A DNA stretch of 24,722 nucleotides from DATNIC01 sp035604635 (GTDB lineage: Bacteria > Vulcanimicrobiota > Vulcanimicrobiia > Vulcanimicrobiales > Vulcanimicrobiaceae): the NCBI GenBank assembly GCA_035604635.1, contig DATNIC010000244.1:1-24722 (forward strand), given 5' to 3'. Made by a program: the position numbers and the translations under genes. Every line of letters begins with the position of its first letter. Position 1 is the first letter of the stretch. The notes beneath the pieces were generated by a model that saw only the letters and a list, made by a program, of their open reading frames with translations, did not search any database and had not been told where the DNA came from. Positions 7,762 through 14,997 of the stretch are shown piece by piece.

Positions 7762-7767
7762 AGTTTA
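7762..7767 (-). promoter_or_regulatory. Candidate -10 element (TAAACT) for leaderless transcript of the small membrane protein gene
   Basis: On the minus strand TAAACT ends seven bases before the GTG start codon at 7754. The spacing matches leaderless promoters of TANNNT type, in which transcription begins at the start codon. No -35 box and no Shine-Dalgarno sequence are evident. This is inferred from position and sequence only. Confidence 0.25.
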
Positions 7768-7797
7768 CACCGCAGTCGGCGGCGAATCCCTTATCTC

Positions 7798-8313
7798 GTG
7801 CTTCCCGACGTTGCGGAGCTTCAGCTCCTGTTCGCCGAGTTGAACAACCTGCACTTCGACGGTGAGATCCCGGCGCACCGCATCGCGTACAACGCGCGGT
7901 TTGCGAACTTGGCAGGGCGGATTACGTACAAGCCGCCGCTGATCGAACTCTCACCCAAGCACTTCGACGGCAACGTTCAAGCGTTGCGCGAGACGCTGCT
8001 GCACGAGATGATCCACGCATGGCTGTATGCGCGTGGCGAAAACCCCGGTCATACGGCGATCTTCAAGAGGAAGATGCGCGAACTCGGGCTGACTTCGATC
8101 TATCACGACATGGGGACCGCGCCGCCCCTGGGCGGAAGCGAGAAGCGCTACGTCATCCGCTGCGAAAAGTGCGGATTGGAAGGGCTGCGCAAGCGCAGGC
8201 CGCCGGCGCACGCGCGTTGCGCGCGATGCCGGCGGGGCATCATCGTCTTCGAAGTCGTCGAGCTGCGCGAGGTCACCAGCGAGCCGCGCGCAGCACAACG
8301 AGGCCGCCGCTAA
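7798..8313 (+). CDS. SprT-like (Spartan-type) zinc metalloprotease
   Basis: The product has about 171 residues. The SprT-like core begins with LFAELNNLHFDGEIP and runs through IELSPKHF. The metalloprotease motif is H69-E-M-I-H73 with a third zinc ligand, H85, in NPGHTAIF. A C-terminal zinc ribbon is visible: C122-x-x-C125 and C141-x-x-C144. Eukaryotic Spartan enzymes cut proteins cross-linked to DNA; bacterial SprT is poorly characterised but has the same fold. The start is uncertain. GTG at 7798 gives MLPDVAELQLLF and begins just before the domain. An in-frame GTG at 7747 would add 17 residues and overlap the divergent small gene by 8 bases. The gene ends nine bases before the convergent cyclase stop. 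Confidence 0.87.
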   Translation: MLPDVAELQLLFAELNNLHFDGEIPAHRIAYNARFANLAGRITYKPPLIELSPKHFDGNVQALRETLLHEMIHAWLYARGENPGHTAIFKRKMRELGLTSIYHDMGTAPPLGGSEKRYVIRCEKCGLEGLRKRRPPAHARCARCRRGIIVFEVVELREVTSEPRAAQRGRR

Positions 8314-8322
8314 GACCCGTTA

Positions 8323-10341
8323 TCAGTGGTCGGCAGCGACGGCCGCTTCGTGGACGACGCTCTGATCGAGGATCTCCGAAGTGTTCGGCTGCCCGGGTTC
8401 GAGCCGCGCGATGATCTCGAAGTTGCGCAGCGGGAGCACCTTGCCTTTGACCTGCACCGGCTGCAGCTCGCGCACGATGAAGTGGTCCTTCACCTCGTTG
8501 TAGGTCATCTCGCTGATGATGATCTGTCCGCCCTTGGCGACGTTGTAGAGGCGTGCAGCCGTGTTGACGTTGTCACCGATGACGGTGTAGTTCATGCGCT
8601 CGCTCGAACCGAGGTTGCCCATGACGACCTCGCCGGTGTTGAGGCCCATCCCGACCGTGAACGTTTGCTTGCCCACGGCGGCCCACTCGGCTGCGATCTG
8701 CGCGATTTTCTCTTGCTGTTCGAGTGCCGCGGTCGTCGCTTTGAGCGCGTCGTCTTCCGTCGGATTGGGGGCGGAAAAGACCGCCATCAAGCAGTCGCCG
8801 ATGAACTTGTCGACGTATCCGCCGTACTTGAAGACGATCGTGCACATATCTTCGAAGTACTCGTTGAGCTGACCGTAGATCTGCTCGGGCGTCATCTTTT
8901 CCGACATCGCGGTGAACCCGCGAATGTCGGAGTAGAAGATCGTGACCTTGACGCGCTTGCCCGAGAGGTCCAGCGCACCTTTGGGATCGTCGCTGTTGAG
9001 CATCTGCGATACGATTTCCGGACTGACGTGCTTGCCGAACATGTCTCGAATCGCGCGTTTGTCGGCGCCTTCGGTGACGACGCGGTACAGGGCGACGAAG
9101 AGCGCCGCGGCGAGCATTCCGCCGTCTACATGGATCAAATCCATCCAGTGCAGGGTAATGCCGTACACGCTGAGCGCGACGAAACTGTAAATCGCAACCG
9201 CGGCGATCGTGATTCCGATCCCGATCCCCTCGTGCAGCTGCGTCATCACGAAGCCGATGACGAGCGGCAGCAAGATGATGAGCAGAACGTCCATCCAAGG
9301 CGGGACGCGCGAGATGAATTTGTGCGTCAGCAATTGGTCCATGAAGCGGAGGTTCGAAAAGACTCCGGGGAAGCGGCCGTTTGGCGTCAAGATGAAATCG
9401 CCCATCGCTTGCGCCGTCGTCCCGATGACCACGACTTTTCCACCGACGAACTGCCCCAGTTCTTTGTCCGAAAGCTTGAACGCATCGCCGACGCCCAGAG
9501 TTTGCGCGAATGCCATCGTCTCTTGCGTGGCACCGACGCGCCCTTCTTGCTGTTGAAACTCGACCGTTTTGAACGGGAGCATCAGCAGATAGCCCTCGCC
9601 GTCGAGCGGGATGGTCGTGTTGCCGATCCGCGCGCTCCATGCGTCGACGCCGGTAATTTTTTGGCCGCTGAAGTATTGCGAGGTCGCGCCGGCCATCGAG
9701 ACGTATTGCGTCGTTTGCCCTTTGTCCGTCGCTGAGATGCTCAGGAACTGGCCGACGAGCCAGCCTCCGGGGTTGTCGACGGTCGTGTAGCCGATATCGG
9801 CCGTGTGCGTTGCGAGATTGGGCGCAAGACCCTCGATGCCGAGGTTCCCGCTCGAGGTCGTGTTGAGCGTGTACGAGAGAATGGTCGGCTGCTGCTCGAG
9901 TCCGGCGATGAATGCCTGATCCTGCTTTGGATCTTGCGACGGGTCGGGGAAAATGACGTCGAAGGCGGCGATCTTCCCGCCGGCGCGGTGCACCTTCTTC
10001 AGGAGATCGCCCCAGACGTGACGCGGCCAGGGCCAGGCGCCGAGGCCGCCTTTCTCGCGCGGGAGCAGCGAGTTCTCGTCCATCGCGAGTAGGCGCAGGT
10101 TTGGATTCTCTTCGTCGAGATCAGGCAATGGGACGTGCAGCGTCGTGAAGACCTTCTGCTCGCGTGCCCAAAATAGCGCGTCGTTCAAAAAGACGAAATC
10201 GGCGATGCGGTTTGCGCTCGGGAGCGTGTTCTTGGGCAGCGCGTAGAGTCCGACGCCGAGGGCGCCCGCGATCGCCGAGAGCGTGAGGGCGATGCCGATC
10301 TTTTTCAGGCGCCGAAGCTTAAACGGAAATGAAAACTTCAC
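8323..10341 (-). CDS. CHASE2-domain class III adenylate cyclase
   Basis: The 672-residue product has an N-terminal membrane helix (about 14-33), an extracytoplasmic CHASE2 sensor (about 40-330, with AFDVIFPDPS and VVVIGTTA), three further membrane helices (about 340-425) and a C-terminal class III nucleotide cyclase domain. Catalytic residues are all present: metal-binding D472 (FYSDIRGF) and D516 (KFIGDCLM), substrate-specifying K512 and T586, transition-state N593 and R597 (VNTAAR). A Lys/Thr pair at the purine-binding positions indicates ATP, not GTP. I chose GTG at 10341 because GGGGGAG lies six bases upstream; an in-frame TTG at 10356 overlaps that ribosome binding site. It follows efp after 107 bases and may be expressed from the der-plsY-efp transcript or separately. 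The ligand of the sensor is unknown. Confidence 0.92.
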   Translation of the reverse strand: MKFSFPFKLRRLKKIGIALTLSAIAGALGVGLYALPKNTLPSANRIADFVFLNDALFWAREQKVFTTLHVPLPDLDEENPNLRLLAMDENSLLPREKGGLGAWPWPRHVWGDLLKKVHRAGGKIAAFDVIFPDPSQDPKQDQAFIAGLEQQPTILSYTLNTTSSGNLGIEGLAPNLATHTADIGYTTVDNPGGWLVGQFLSISATDKGQTTQYVSMAGATSQYFSGQKITGVDAWSARIGNTTIPLDGEGYLLMLPFKTVEFQQQEGRVGATQETMAFAQTLGVGDAFKLSDKELGQFVGGKVVVIGTTAQAMGDFILTPNGRFPGVFSNLRFMDQLLTHKFISRVPPWMDVLLIILLPLVIGFVMTQLHEGIGIGITIAAVAIYSFVALSVYGITLHWMDLIHVDGGMLAAALFVALYRVVTEGADKRAIRDMFGKHVSPEIVSQMLNSDDPKGALDLSGKRVKVTIFYSDIRGFTAMSEKMTPEQIYGQLNEYFEDMCTIVFKYGGYVDKFIGDCLMAVFSAPNPTEDDALKATTAALEQQEKIAQIAAEWAAVGKQTFTVGMGLNTGEVVMGNLGSSERMNYTVIGDNVNTAARLYNVAKGGQIIISEMTYNEVKDHFIVRELQPVQVKGKVLPLRNFEIIARLEPGQPNTSEILDQSVVHEAAVAADH

Positions 10342-10423
10342 GCGGCTCTCCCCCAACGCGGCGGCGGTCCGAGGCTACACCGCCTCGACCGCTGGATGCT
10401 CTGGAAGGGTTTTCGGCTGCCCG

Positions 10424-10447
10424 GCTGCCGGAGCCTCGGTCGGCAGC
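10424..10447 (-). terminator. Hairpin immediately after efp, without U-tract
   Basis: A perfect 7-base-pair inverted repeat (GCTGCCG at 10424-10430, CGGCAGC at 10441-10447) with a 10-base loop lies one base past the efp stop codon, in the 107-base gap before the cyclase gene. It could end or attenuate the der-plsY-efp transcript. No run of T follows on the minus strand, so it might act as an RNA-stability or Rho-associated element instead. A longer imperfect pairing (CCGAGGCT near 10367 with AGCCTCGG near 10432) is also possible. Confidence 0.35.
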
Positions 10448-10448
10448 T

Positions 10449-11009
10449 CTAGGAAACGCGGCCGATGTACCGCCGGTCGCGCGTGTCGATCCGGACGATG
10501 TCGCCGGGGTTGACGAAGAGCGGAACTTGAACCGTCGCGCCGGTCTCGAGCTTCGCCGGTTTGGTCGCGCCGGTCGCCGTGTCGCCCTTGAATCCGGGCT
10601 CGGTCTCTTCGACCTTGAGCTCGACGTGGGCGGGCAGGTCGATCCCGATCGGGTTGCCTTCGTAAAACTGGACCGCGACCTTCATGCCGTCCTTGAGAAA
10701 GTCTGCGGGATCGCCGATCAGATCGCGCTGGAGCGTGACGTTCTCGTAGTTCTCCTGGTCCATGAAATGGTACCCGTCGGCGTCATTGTAGAGCATTTGC
10801 ATGTCGCGATTGTCGACGATCGCGCGCTCGAGTTTTTCACCCGCGCGGAACGTGCGCTCGACGGTTGCTCCGGTCTTGACGTTCTTGAGGCGCGTGCGGA
10901 CGAAGGCCGACCCCTTGCCGGGTTTGACGTGCAGAAACTCGATAACCGTCCAGAGGTGGCCGTCGACGACGATGGTGACGCCGTTACGAAAATCGTTCGA
11001 AGATATCAT
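10449..11009 (-). CDS. efp: Translation elongation factor P
   Basis: The 186-residue product has the full EF-P architecture: a KOW-like domain I (1-65), an OB domain II (about 66-126) and an OB domain III (130-186) ending in NPGDIVRIDTRDRRYIGRVS. The loop KPGKGSAF places the modifiable lysine at K32, the position that carries beta-lysyl, 5-aminopentanol or other groups in different lineages. EF-P binds the ribosomal E site and rescues stalls at polyproline. No modification enzyme (EpmA, EpmB, EarP or YmfI type) is visible in this window. ATG 11009-11007 shares its first base with the plsY stop (TAATG), so it is translated from the der-plsY-efp message. Confidence 0.97.
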   Translation of the reverse strand: MISSNDFRNGVTIVVDGHLWTVIEFLHVKPGKGSAFVRTRLKNVKTGATVERTFRAGEKLERAIVDNRDMQMLYNDADGYHFMDQENYENVTLQRDLIGDPADFLKDGMKVAVQFYEGNPIGIDLPAHVELKVEETEPGFKGDTATGATKPAKLETGATVQVPLFVNPGDIVRIDTRDRRYIGRVS

Positions 11010-11605
11010 TAACGCGCGACTTTACGCAGCGGGTTTTCCGTCCCTGCGCGCAGCCTGGCGACGTTTTCTCGATGCGTGTAGAGGATGAGCAGGGATGCGA
11101 ATGCCCCGTACGCGGCCGCCCATGCGCCGGCTGCGTACCATAGGACAACCGCCGATACAAACGTCCCCGCAAGCGAGCCGGCCGACGAATAGTTCGTGGC
11201 AAGGACCGCGCCGATCCATACGAGACCGAATGCGAGCGCCGCCTGCCACGCGAGCGCGATCAGCACGCCGAGATGCGTCGCAACGCCTTTACCGCCGCGC
11301 CAACCCAGCCACGGCGAGTACACGTGTCCGACGATCGCGGCTGCGCCCGCCGCGGGTCCAATCCATGGCACTGCATCACCGCCGTAGCCCGTGGCGAGCG
11401 CGGTCGGGACGGCGCCCTTGAGGATGTCGAGGATCAAGACGACGATTGCCGGCACTTTGCCCAAGGTGCGCAGCGCGTTGGCTGCACCGATGTTCCCGCT
11501 CCCTTGCGCGCGCAGGTCGACGCGGAAAAACAGGCGGCTGACGATCACGCCGAATGGGATCGAACCGGCGAGAAAGGCGAGAACGACGATCAGCGCCGGG
11601 ATCAT
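11009..11605 (-). CDS. plsY: Glycerol-3-phosphate acyltransferase PlsY
   Basis: The 198-residue integral membrane protein transfers acyl groups from acyl-phosphate to glycerol-3-phosphate, giving lysophosphatidate, the first step of phospholipid synthesis. Recognisable blocks are GSIPFGVIVSRLFF, the QGSGNIGAANALRTLGK motif, the AIVGHVYSPWLGWRGGKGVAT motif, and a C-terminal HRENVARLRAGTENP. The length matches the family. The ATG at 11605-11603 is selected because it begins the first membrane helix and overlaps the der stop as ATGA. An open frame continues upstream for 56 codons inside der, with no resemblance to PlsY. It is in the operon der-plsY-efp. Confidence 0.97.
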   Translation of the reverse strand: MIPALIVVLAFLAGSIPFGVIVSRLFFRVDLRAQGSGNIGAANALRTLGKVPAIVVLILDILKGAVPTALATGYGGDAVPWIGPAAGAAAIVGHVYSPWLGWRGGKGVATHLGVLIALAWQAALAFGLVWIGAVLATNYSSAGSLAGTFVSAVVLWYAAGAWAAAYGAFASLLILYTHRENVARLRAGTENPLRKVAR

Positions 11606-12987
11606 GATGCCTCGTCGCGGCGCCGTTCGCGAAACTCGATGGTCAACGGGACGCCTTCGAAGTCGAAGTTCGCCCGCAGCGTGTTCTCGAGGAAGCGGCG
11701 GTACGACGGCGTGACGAGGTCCGGGTCGTTGCAGTGCATGATGAACAGCGGCGGATGGGTCCCGGGCTGCGAGCAATAGAAGACGCGCAGCGGCTTTCCA
11801 CTTGAGATCGGCGCCGGATGGGCCATGACCGCGTCACGGATGAGGGTGTTCAGCCGCGGCGTCGGGACGCGCCGGTCGAGGTTCTCCGCTACTTTGAGGA
11901 CGGCCGGCATGAGACTTCCGAGCCTGCGTTTCGTCAACGCCGAGAGGAACGTCACCGGTGCAAAGCTCGCGAACGGCATGGCCTCGTGGATCGCCTCGGT
12001 CAGTTCCGACTGGGCATAGCTCCCTTGTTCGCGGATGAGATCGTACTTGTTGGCGACGAGGATCAGGCCCTTACGTTCTTCGATCACCATCCCGGCAAGA
12101 CGCCGGTCCTGCGCGACGGGGCCTTTGAGGCCGTCAATCAGCAGGAGCGCGATGTCGCAGCGCGCGATCGCGCCGAGCGCGCGCAGCGACGAGTAGTATT
12201 CGATCGCTCCGCCCGTCGACGGCTTTTTCCGGACGCCGGCGGTATCGATGAGCCGGATAGCGTGATCCTTGTGCGTAAAGACGGTGTCGATCGCATCGCG
12301 CGTCGTCCCGGGGACCGCGGAGACGATAGCCCGCTCTTCGCCGAGCAGCGCGTTGAGCAACGAGCTCTTTCCGACGTTGGGCTGACCGACGAGCGCGACC
12401 GCGACCTCGCGCGTCTCGGACGGTGCTTCGCTTTCGAGCGGCAAGCGGTCGACGATCGCGTCGAGCAGGTCGCCGCTGCCTTCGCCGTGCAGCGCCGAGA
12501 CGGCGATCGGTGTCCCGAGTCCTAAGCTTGCAAACTCACCGGGGATCGCATCGGCGACGCGCGGGGACTCGGCTTTGTTTGCGACGAGAATCAGCGGGCG
12601 CCGGGTACGGCGCAAGATCGCGACGACGTCGTCATCGAGCGGATGACGGCCCTCGCGCGCATCGACGACGAAAACGATGACGTCGGCGTCGCGTGCGGCG
12701 ATCTCCGCTTGCGCGCGCGTCCCCGCCGCGACCTCGTCGCCAGGCTTCTCAACGTCGATCCCGCCGGTGTCGACGAGACTGAAGGTCCGCCCGCGCCAAT
12801 CCGCTAGCGCATACAGTCGGTCACGCGTGACGCCGGGACTGTCCTCGACGATGGCAAGACGGCGCCCGATCAAGCGATTGAAGAGCGCACTTTTCCCAAC
12901 GTTGGGCCGCCCGACGATGGCGACGGTCGCGGGCCGTAACTCGGCGGCGCGCGGCTGCGGCGTCTCTTCTGAAATCACAACGCACAC
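11602..12987 (-). CDS. der: Ribosome assembly GTPase Der (EngA)
   Basis: The 461-residue product has two tandem GTPase domains and a C-terminal KH-like domain, the hallmark of Der, which matures the 50S ribosomal subunit. P-loops are GRPNVGKS (26-33) and GQPNVGKS (201-208). The DTGG and DTAG G3 motifs are present, and the G4 motifs read NKAE in the first domain and NKYD in the second; NKAE is a known variant in the first domain. I chose GTG at 12987: GGGAG lies six bases upstream and fits a Shine-Dalgarno sequence. A second GTG at 12978 is less well spaced. The gene is the promoter-proximal member of the minus-strand operon and is divergent from the PEGA gene across 54 bases. Confidence 0.97.
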   Translation of the reverse strand: MCVVISEETPQPRAAELRPATVAIVGRPNVGKSALFNRLIGRRLAIVEDSPGVTRDRLYALADWRGRTFSLVDTGGIDVEKPGDEVAAGTRAQAEIAARDADVIVFVVDAREGRHPLDDDVVAILRRTRRPLILVANKAESPRVADAIPGEFASLGLGTPIAVSALHGEGSGDLLDAIVDRLPLESEAPSETREVAVALVGQPNVGKSSLLNALLGEERAIVSAVPGTTRDAIDTVFTHKDHAIRLIDTAGVRKKPSTGGAIEYYSSLRALGAIARCDIALLLIDGLKGPVAQDRRLAGMVIEERKGLILVANKYDLIREQGSYAQSELTEAIHEAMPFASFAPVTFLSALTKRRLGSLMPAVLKVAENLDRRVPTPRLNTLIRDAVMAHPAPISSGKPLRVFYCSQPGTHPPLFIMHCNDPDLVTPSYRRFLENTLRANFDFEGVPLTIEFRERRRDEAS

Positions 12988-13041
12988 TTTGCGCTCCCGG
13001 CAGGGGTTGGCCCCCTTTCTGCGCCGAACCGCGTGGACCCG
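12988..13041. promoter_or_regulatory. Divergent promoter spacer between der and the PEGA-miaB operon
   Basis: These 54 bases must hold the start signals of two long operons that run apart. The der side shows a Shine-Dalgarno GGGAG. A short GGGG-TTGG-CCCC inverted pair is visible. I could not identify a convincing -35 or -10 box for either direction, so the exact promoters are unplaced. Confidence 0.35.
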
Positions 13042-13593
13042 ATGCGTCGCCCTCTGGTAGGCCTGTTTCTTGCGATCACGCTTGCTCTCTTGGCTGCAGC
13101 AGGGGTGCGGGCCGCGACGCCGCCGCCTGCGCCGGGCGGGAGCGTCTACGTCACTACCTTACCTGACGGTGCGGACGTTTGGCTCGACGGCGTGTACGTC
13201 GGCCACAGCCCGAAACTCATCGATGGACTCGCGGCGGGACGTCACAGCTTGACGGTCGTCAAGGCAGGCTGGCAGAGTCGCGACCTCATGGTCAACGTCG
13301 CGGACGGCGGGACGCCGATTTTAACCAGCGTCGCGCTCGACCGCAGCGATGCGATTCCGACGCGCGGAACCGGTCACTTGATCGTTCACAGCAGCGATCC
13401 GCTTCCGGCCTCGATTCAAGTCGACGGAAGTGCGGTCGGTCTGACGAAAGGAGTATGCGACCTTCCCGCGGGCCCTCATACCGTCGTGATGTTCACGGCG
13501 CACGGGCGAATCACGCGGCACGTGACGATTTATGCCGACATGTCGACCGAAGTGATCGTGCGCGAAGAAGCGGAGGGCGAGGGAGCGAAGTGA
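13042..13593 (+). CDS. Exported protein with two PEGA domains
   Basis: The 183-residue product starts with a signal peptide (MRRPLVGLFLAITLALLAAAGVRA), followed by a short Pro-rich linker and two PEGA-type repeats. The first (about 33-100) has GSVYVTTLPDGADVWLDGVYVGHSP. The second (about 112-175) has GHLIVHSSDPLPASIQVDG and PAGPHTVV. PEGA domains are small beta modules of S-layer or envelope proteins that may bind other surface proteins or carbohydrate. The ATG at 13042 starts the signal peptide; a GTG at 13033 would add three residues. It stands at the head of the miaB operon, six bases before miaB. There is no obvious link to tRNA modification. The tail is charged (EEAEGEGAK). Confidence 0.82.
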   Translation: MRRPLVGLFLAITLALLAAAGVRAATPPPAPGGSVYVTTLPDGADVWLDGVYVGHSPKLIDGLAAGRHSLTVVKAGWQSRDLMVNVADGGTPILTSVALDRSDAIPTRGTGHLIVHSSDPLPASIQVDGSAVGLTKGVCDLPAGPHTVVMFTAHGRITRHVTIYADMSTEVIVREEAEGEGAK

Positions 13594-13599
13594 GGCAGG

Positions 13600-14997
13600 T
13601 TGGCTAGCGTATATATCGAGACGTTCGGCTGTCAGATGAACGAGGCCGATTCGGACTTCCTCGCGGAGCGCGCTGCCGGTGCCGGCTACTCGATCGCGCG
13701 ACGCCCGGAAGACGCATCGGTCTTGGTCTTGAACACGTGTACGGTCCGCGACAACGCGGAGCGGCGTGCGTACGGCCGAATCGGCCACTTCAAAGCGCTC
13801 AAGGCTGCCGATCCGTCGGTGAAGCTCGTCGTGTGCGGATGTCTGGCCGAGCAGGACAAAGATCGGATGCAGACGATCGTCCCGCACGTCGACGCGGTCT
13901 TCGGGACGAAAGAGCTCGCGCAACTCTCGGAGTTGATCGCGCGCTGGCGGCCCTCGTTTCCCGACGACGAGGCGAGCGAGGAGCGGGCGCTCATGATGCC
14001 GCTCGGCGGAGCGGCCGACTGCGTCGAGGACGCCTACGCGGCATTGCGCGCGTTCGTCACGGTGCAGCGCGGCTGTTCCTACTATTGTACGTTCTGTATC
14101 GTCCCGCACGTGCGCGGCCGATTCGATCACCGCCCAATGGGTGACATCATCGCCGAGGTGGGTGAGAAAATCGCCGCCGGTGCGCGCGAGATCACGCTTG
14201 TCGGGCAGACGGTGAACGCCTACCGCGACCCCTCGAACGGTGCCGACTTCGCCGATTTGCTCGAAACCGTTGCTGCCATCGACGGCCTCGAGCGGCTGAC
14301 GTTCATCACCTCGCACCCCAAGGATCTCAACGAAAAGCTCGCGCGGACGCTCGGCTCGATCCCAGCGCTCAATTCGCGGCTCCATCTGGCCGTGCAAAGC
14401 GGATCGAACCCGGTGTTGCGTCGGATGAACCGCAAGTACACGATCGAACAGTATCTCGAGAAGGCGGCGATGGTGCGCGAGTACGCGCCGGATTGGGCGC
14501 TGACGACCGACCTGATCGTCGGTTTCCCGGGCGAGACGGAAGAAGACTTCGAGAAGACGCTCGAACTATGCGAGCGCGGTCTCTTCGCGCAAGCTTTCAT
14601 GTTCGTCTACTCGACGCGGCGCGGGACGCCGGCGGCGCACTGGGAGCAAATTCCGCCCGAGGTGGGCAGCGCGCGTCTGCAGCGTTTGCTCGCGGTACAG
14701 GATCGGTTTGTGCGCGCGTATCATGAGCGCAAGGTCGGGACGACCGTGCGCGCTTTGATCCACGGCTTCTCGCGAAAAGACCGCGAGAAACTCTCGCTCA
14801 AGACGCTCGACAACGTCACGATCGTGACGCCGAACGTCGCCCCGTTCGATGCGCCCGCCGGCGCGCAAGAACCGTGGCTCGACGTCCGCATCGATCAAGC
14901 CTTCACCTGGGGCGTCATGGGCACGCCCCTCCGGCGCGCCTCTACATTCGACGAACTCGGAAGACCGGTCGAGGGCCCGGTACTCAGTCTGATCTAG
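13600..14997 (+). CDS. miaB: tRNA-2-methylthio-N6-dimethylallyladenosine synthase MiaB
   Basis: The 465-residue product is a radical SAM methylthiotransferase that converts i6A37 of tRNA to ms2i6A37. The N-terminal UPF0004 domain carries the auxiliary 4Fe-4S cysteines C11 (ETFGCQMN), C47 (LNTCTVR) and C81 (VCGCLAEQD). The radical SAM motif C159-x3-C163-x2-C166 (CSYYCTFC) follows, then VPHVRGRF, typical of MiaB, and a C-terminal TRAM-like domain. The start is TTG at 13600, placed directly after an AGG-containing stretch; it begins MASVYIETFGCQMN in register with the family. Its partner gene miaA lies four genes downstream in the same operon. The stop TAG overlaps the mutS GTG as TAGTG. Confidence 0.97.
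   Translation: MASVYIETFGCQMNEADSDFLAERAAGAGYSIARRPEDASVLVLNTCTVRDNAERRAYGRIGHFKALKAADPSVKLVVCGCLAEQDKDRMQTIVPHVDAVFGTKELAQLSELIARWRPSFPDDEASEERALMMPLGGAADCVEDAYAALRAFVTVQRGCSYYCTFCIVPHVRGRFDHRPMGDIIAEVGEKIAAGAREITLVGQTVNAYRDPSNGADFADLLETVAAIDGLERLTFITSHPKDLNEKLARTLGSIPALNSRLHLAVQSGSNPVLRRMNRKYTIEQYLEKAAMVREYAPDWALTTDLIVGFPGETEEDFEKTLELCERGLFAQAFMFVYSTRRGTPAAHWEQIPPEVGSARLQRLLAVQDRFVRAYHERKVGTTVRALIHGFSRKDREKLSLKTLDNVTIVTPNVAPFDAPAGAQEPWLDVRIDQAFTWGVMGTPLRRASTFDELGRPVEGPVLSLI

Noticed and set aside
8326..9735. Long open frame (469 codons) on the plus strand, antisense to the cyclase gene
   Set aside because: The cyclase reading has all catalytic motifs; the antisense frame is Arg/Asp/His-rich low-complexity sequence typical of GC-rich shadow frames.
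10367..10439. Inverted repeat CCGAGGCT/AGCCTCGG with a loop of about 57 bases as a riboswitch
   Set aside because: Only one 8-base helix is visible and no known riboswitch core matches; it is noted only as part of the efp-cyclase gap.
13321..14397. Minus-strand frame (358 codons) antisense to the PEGA gene and miaB
   Set aside because: MiaB motifs lie on the other strand; the composition is of shadow type.
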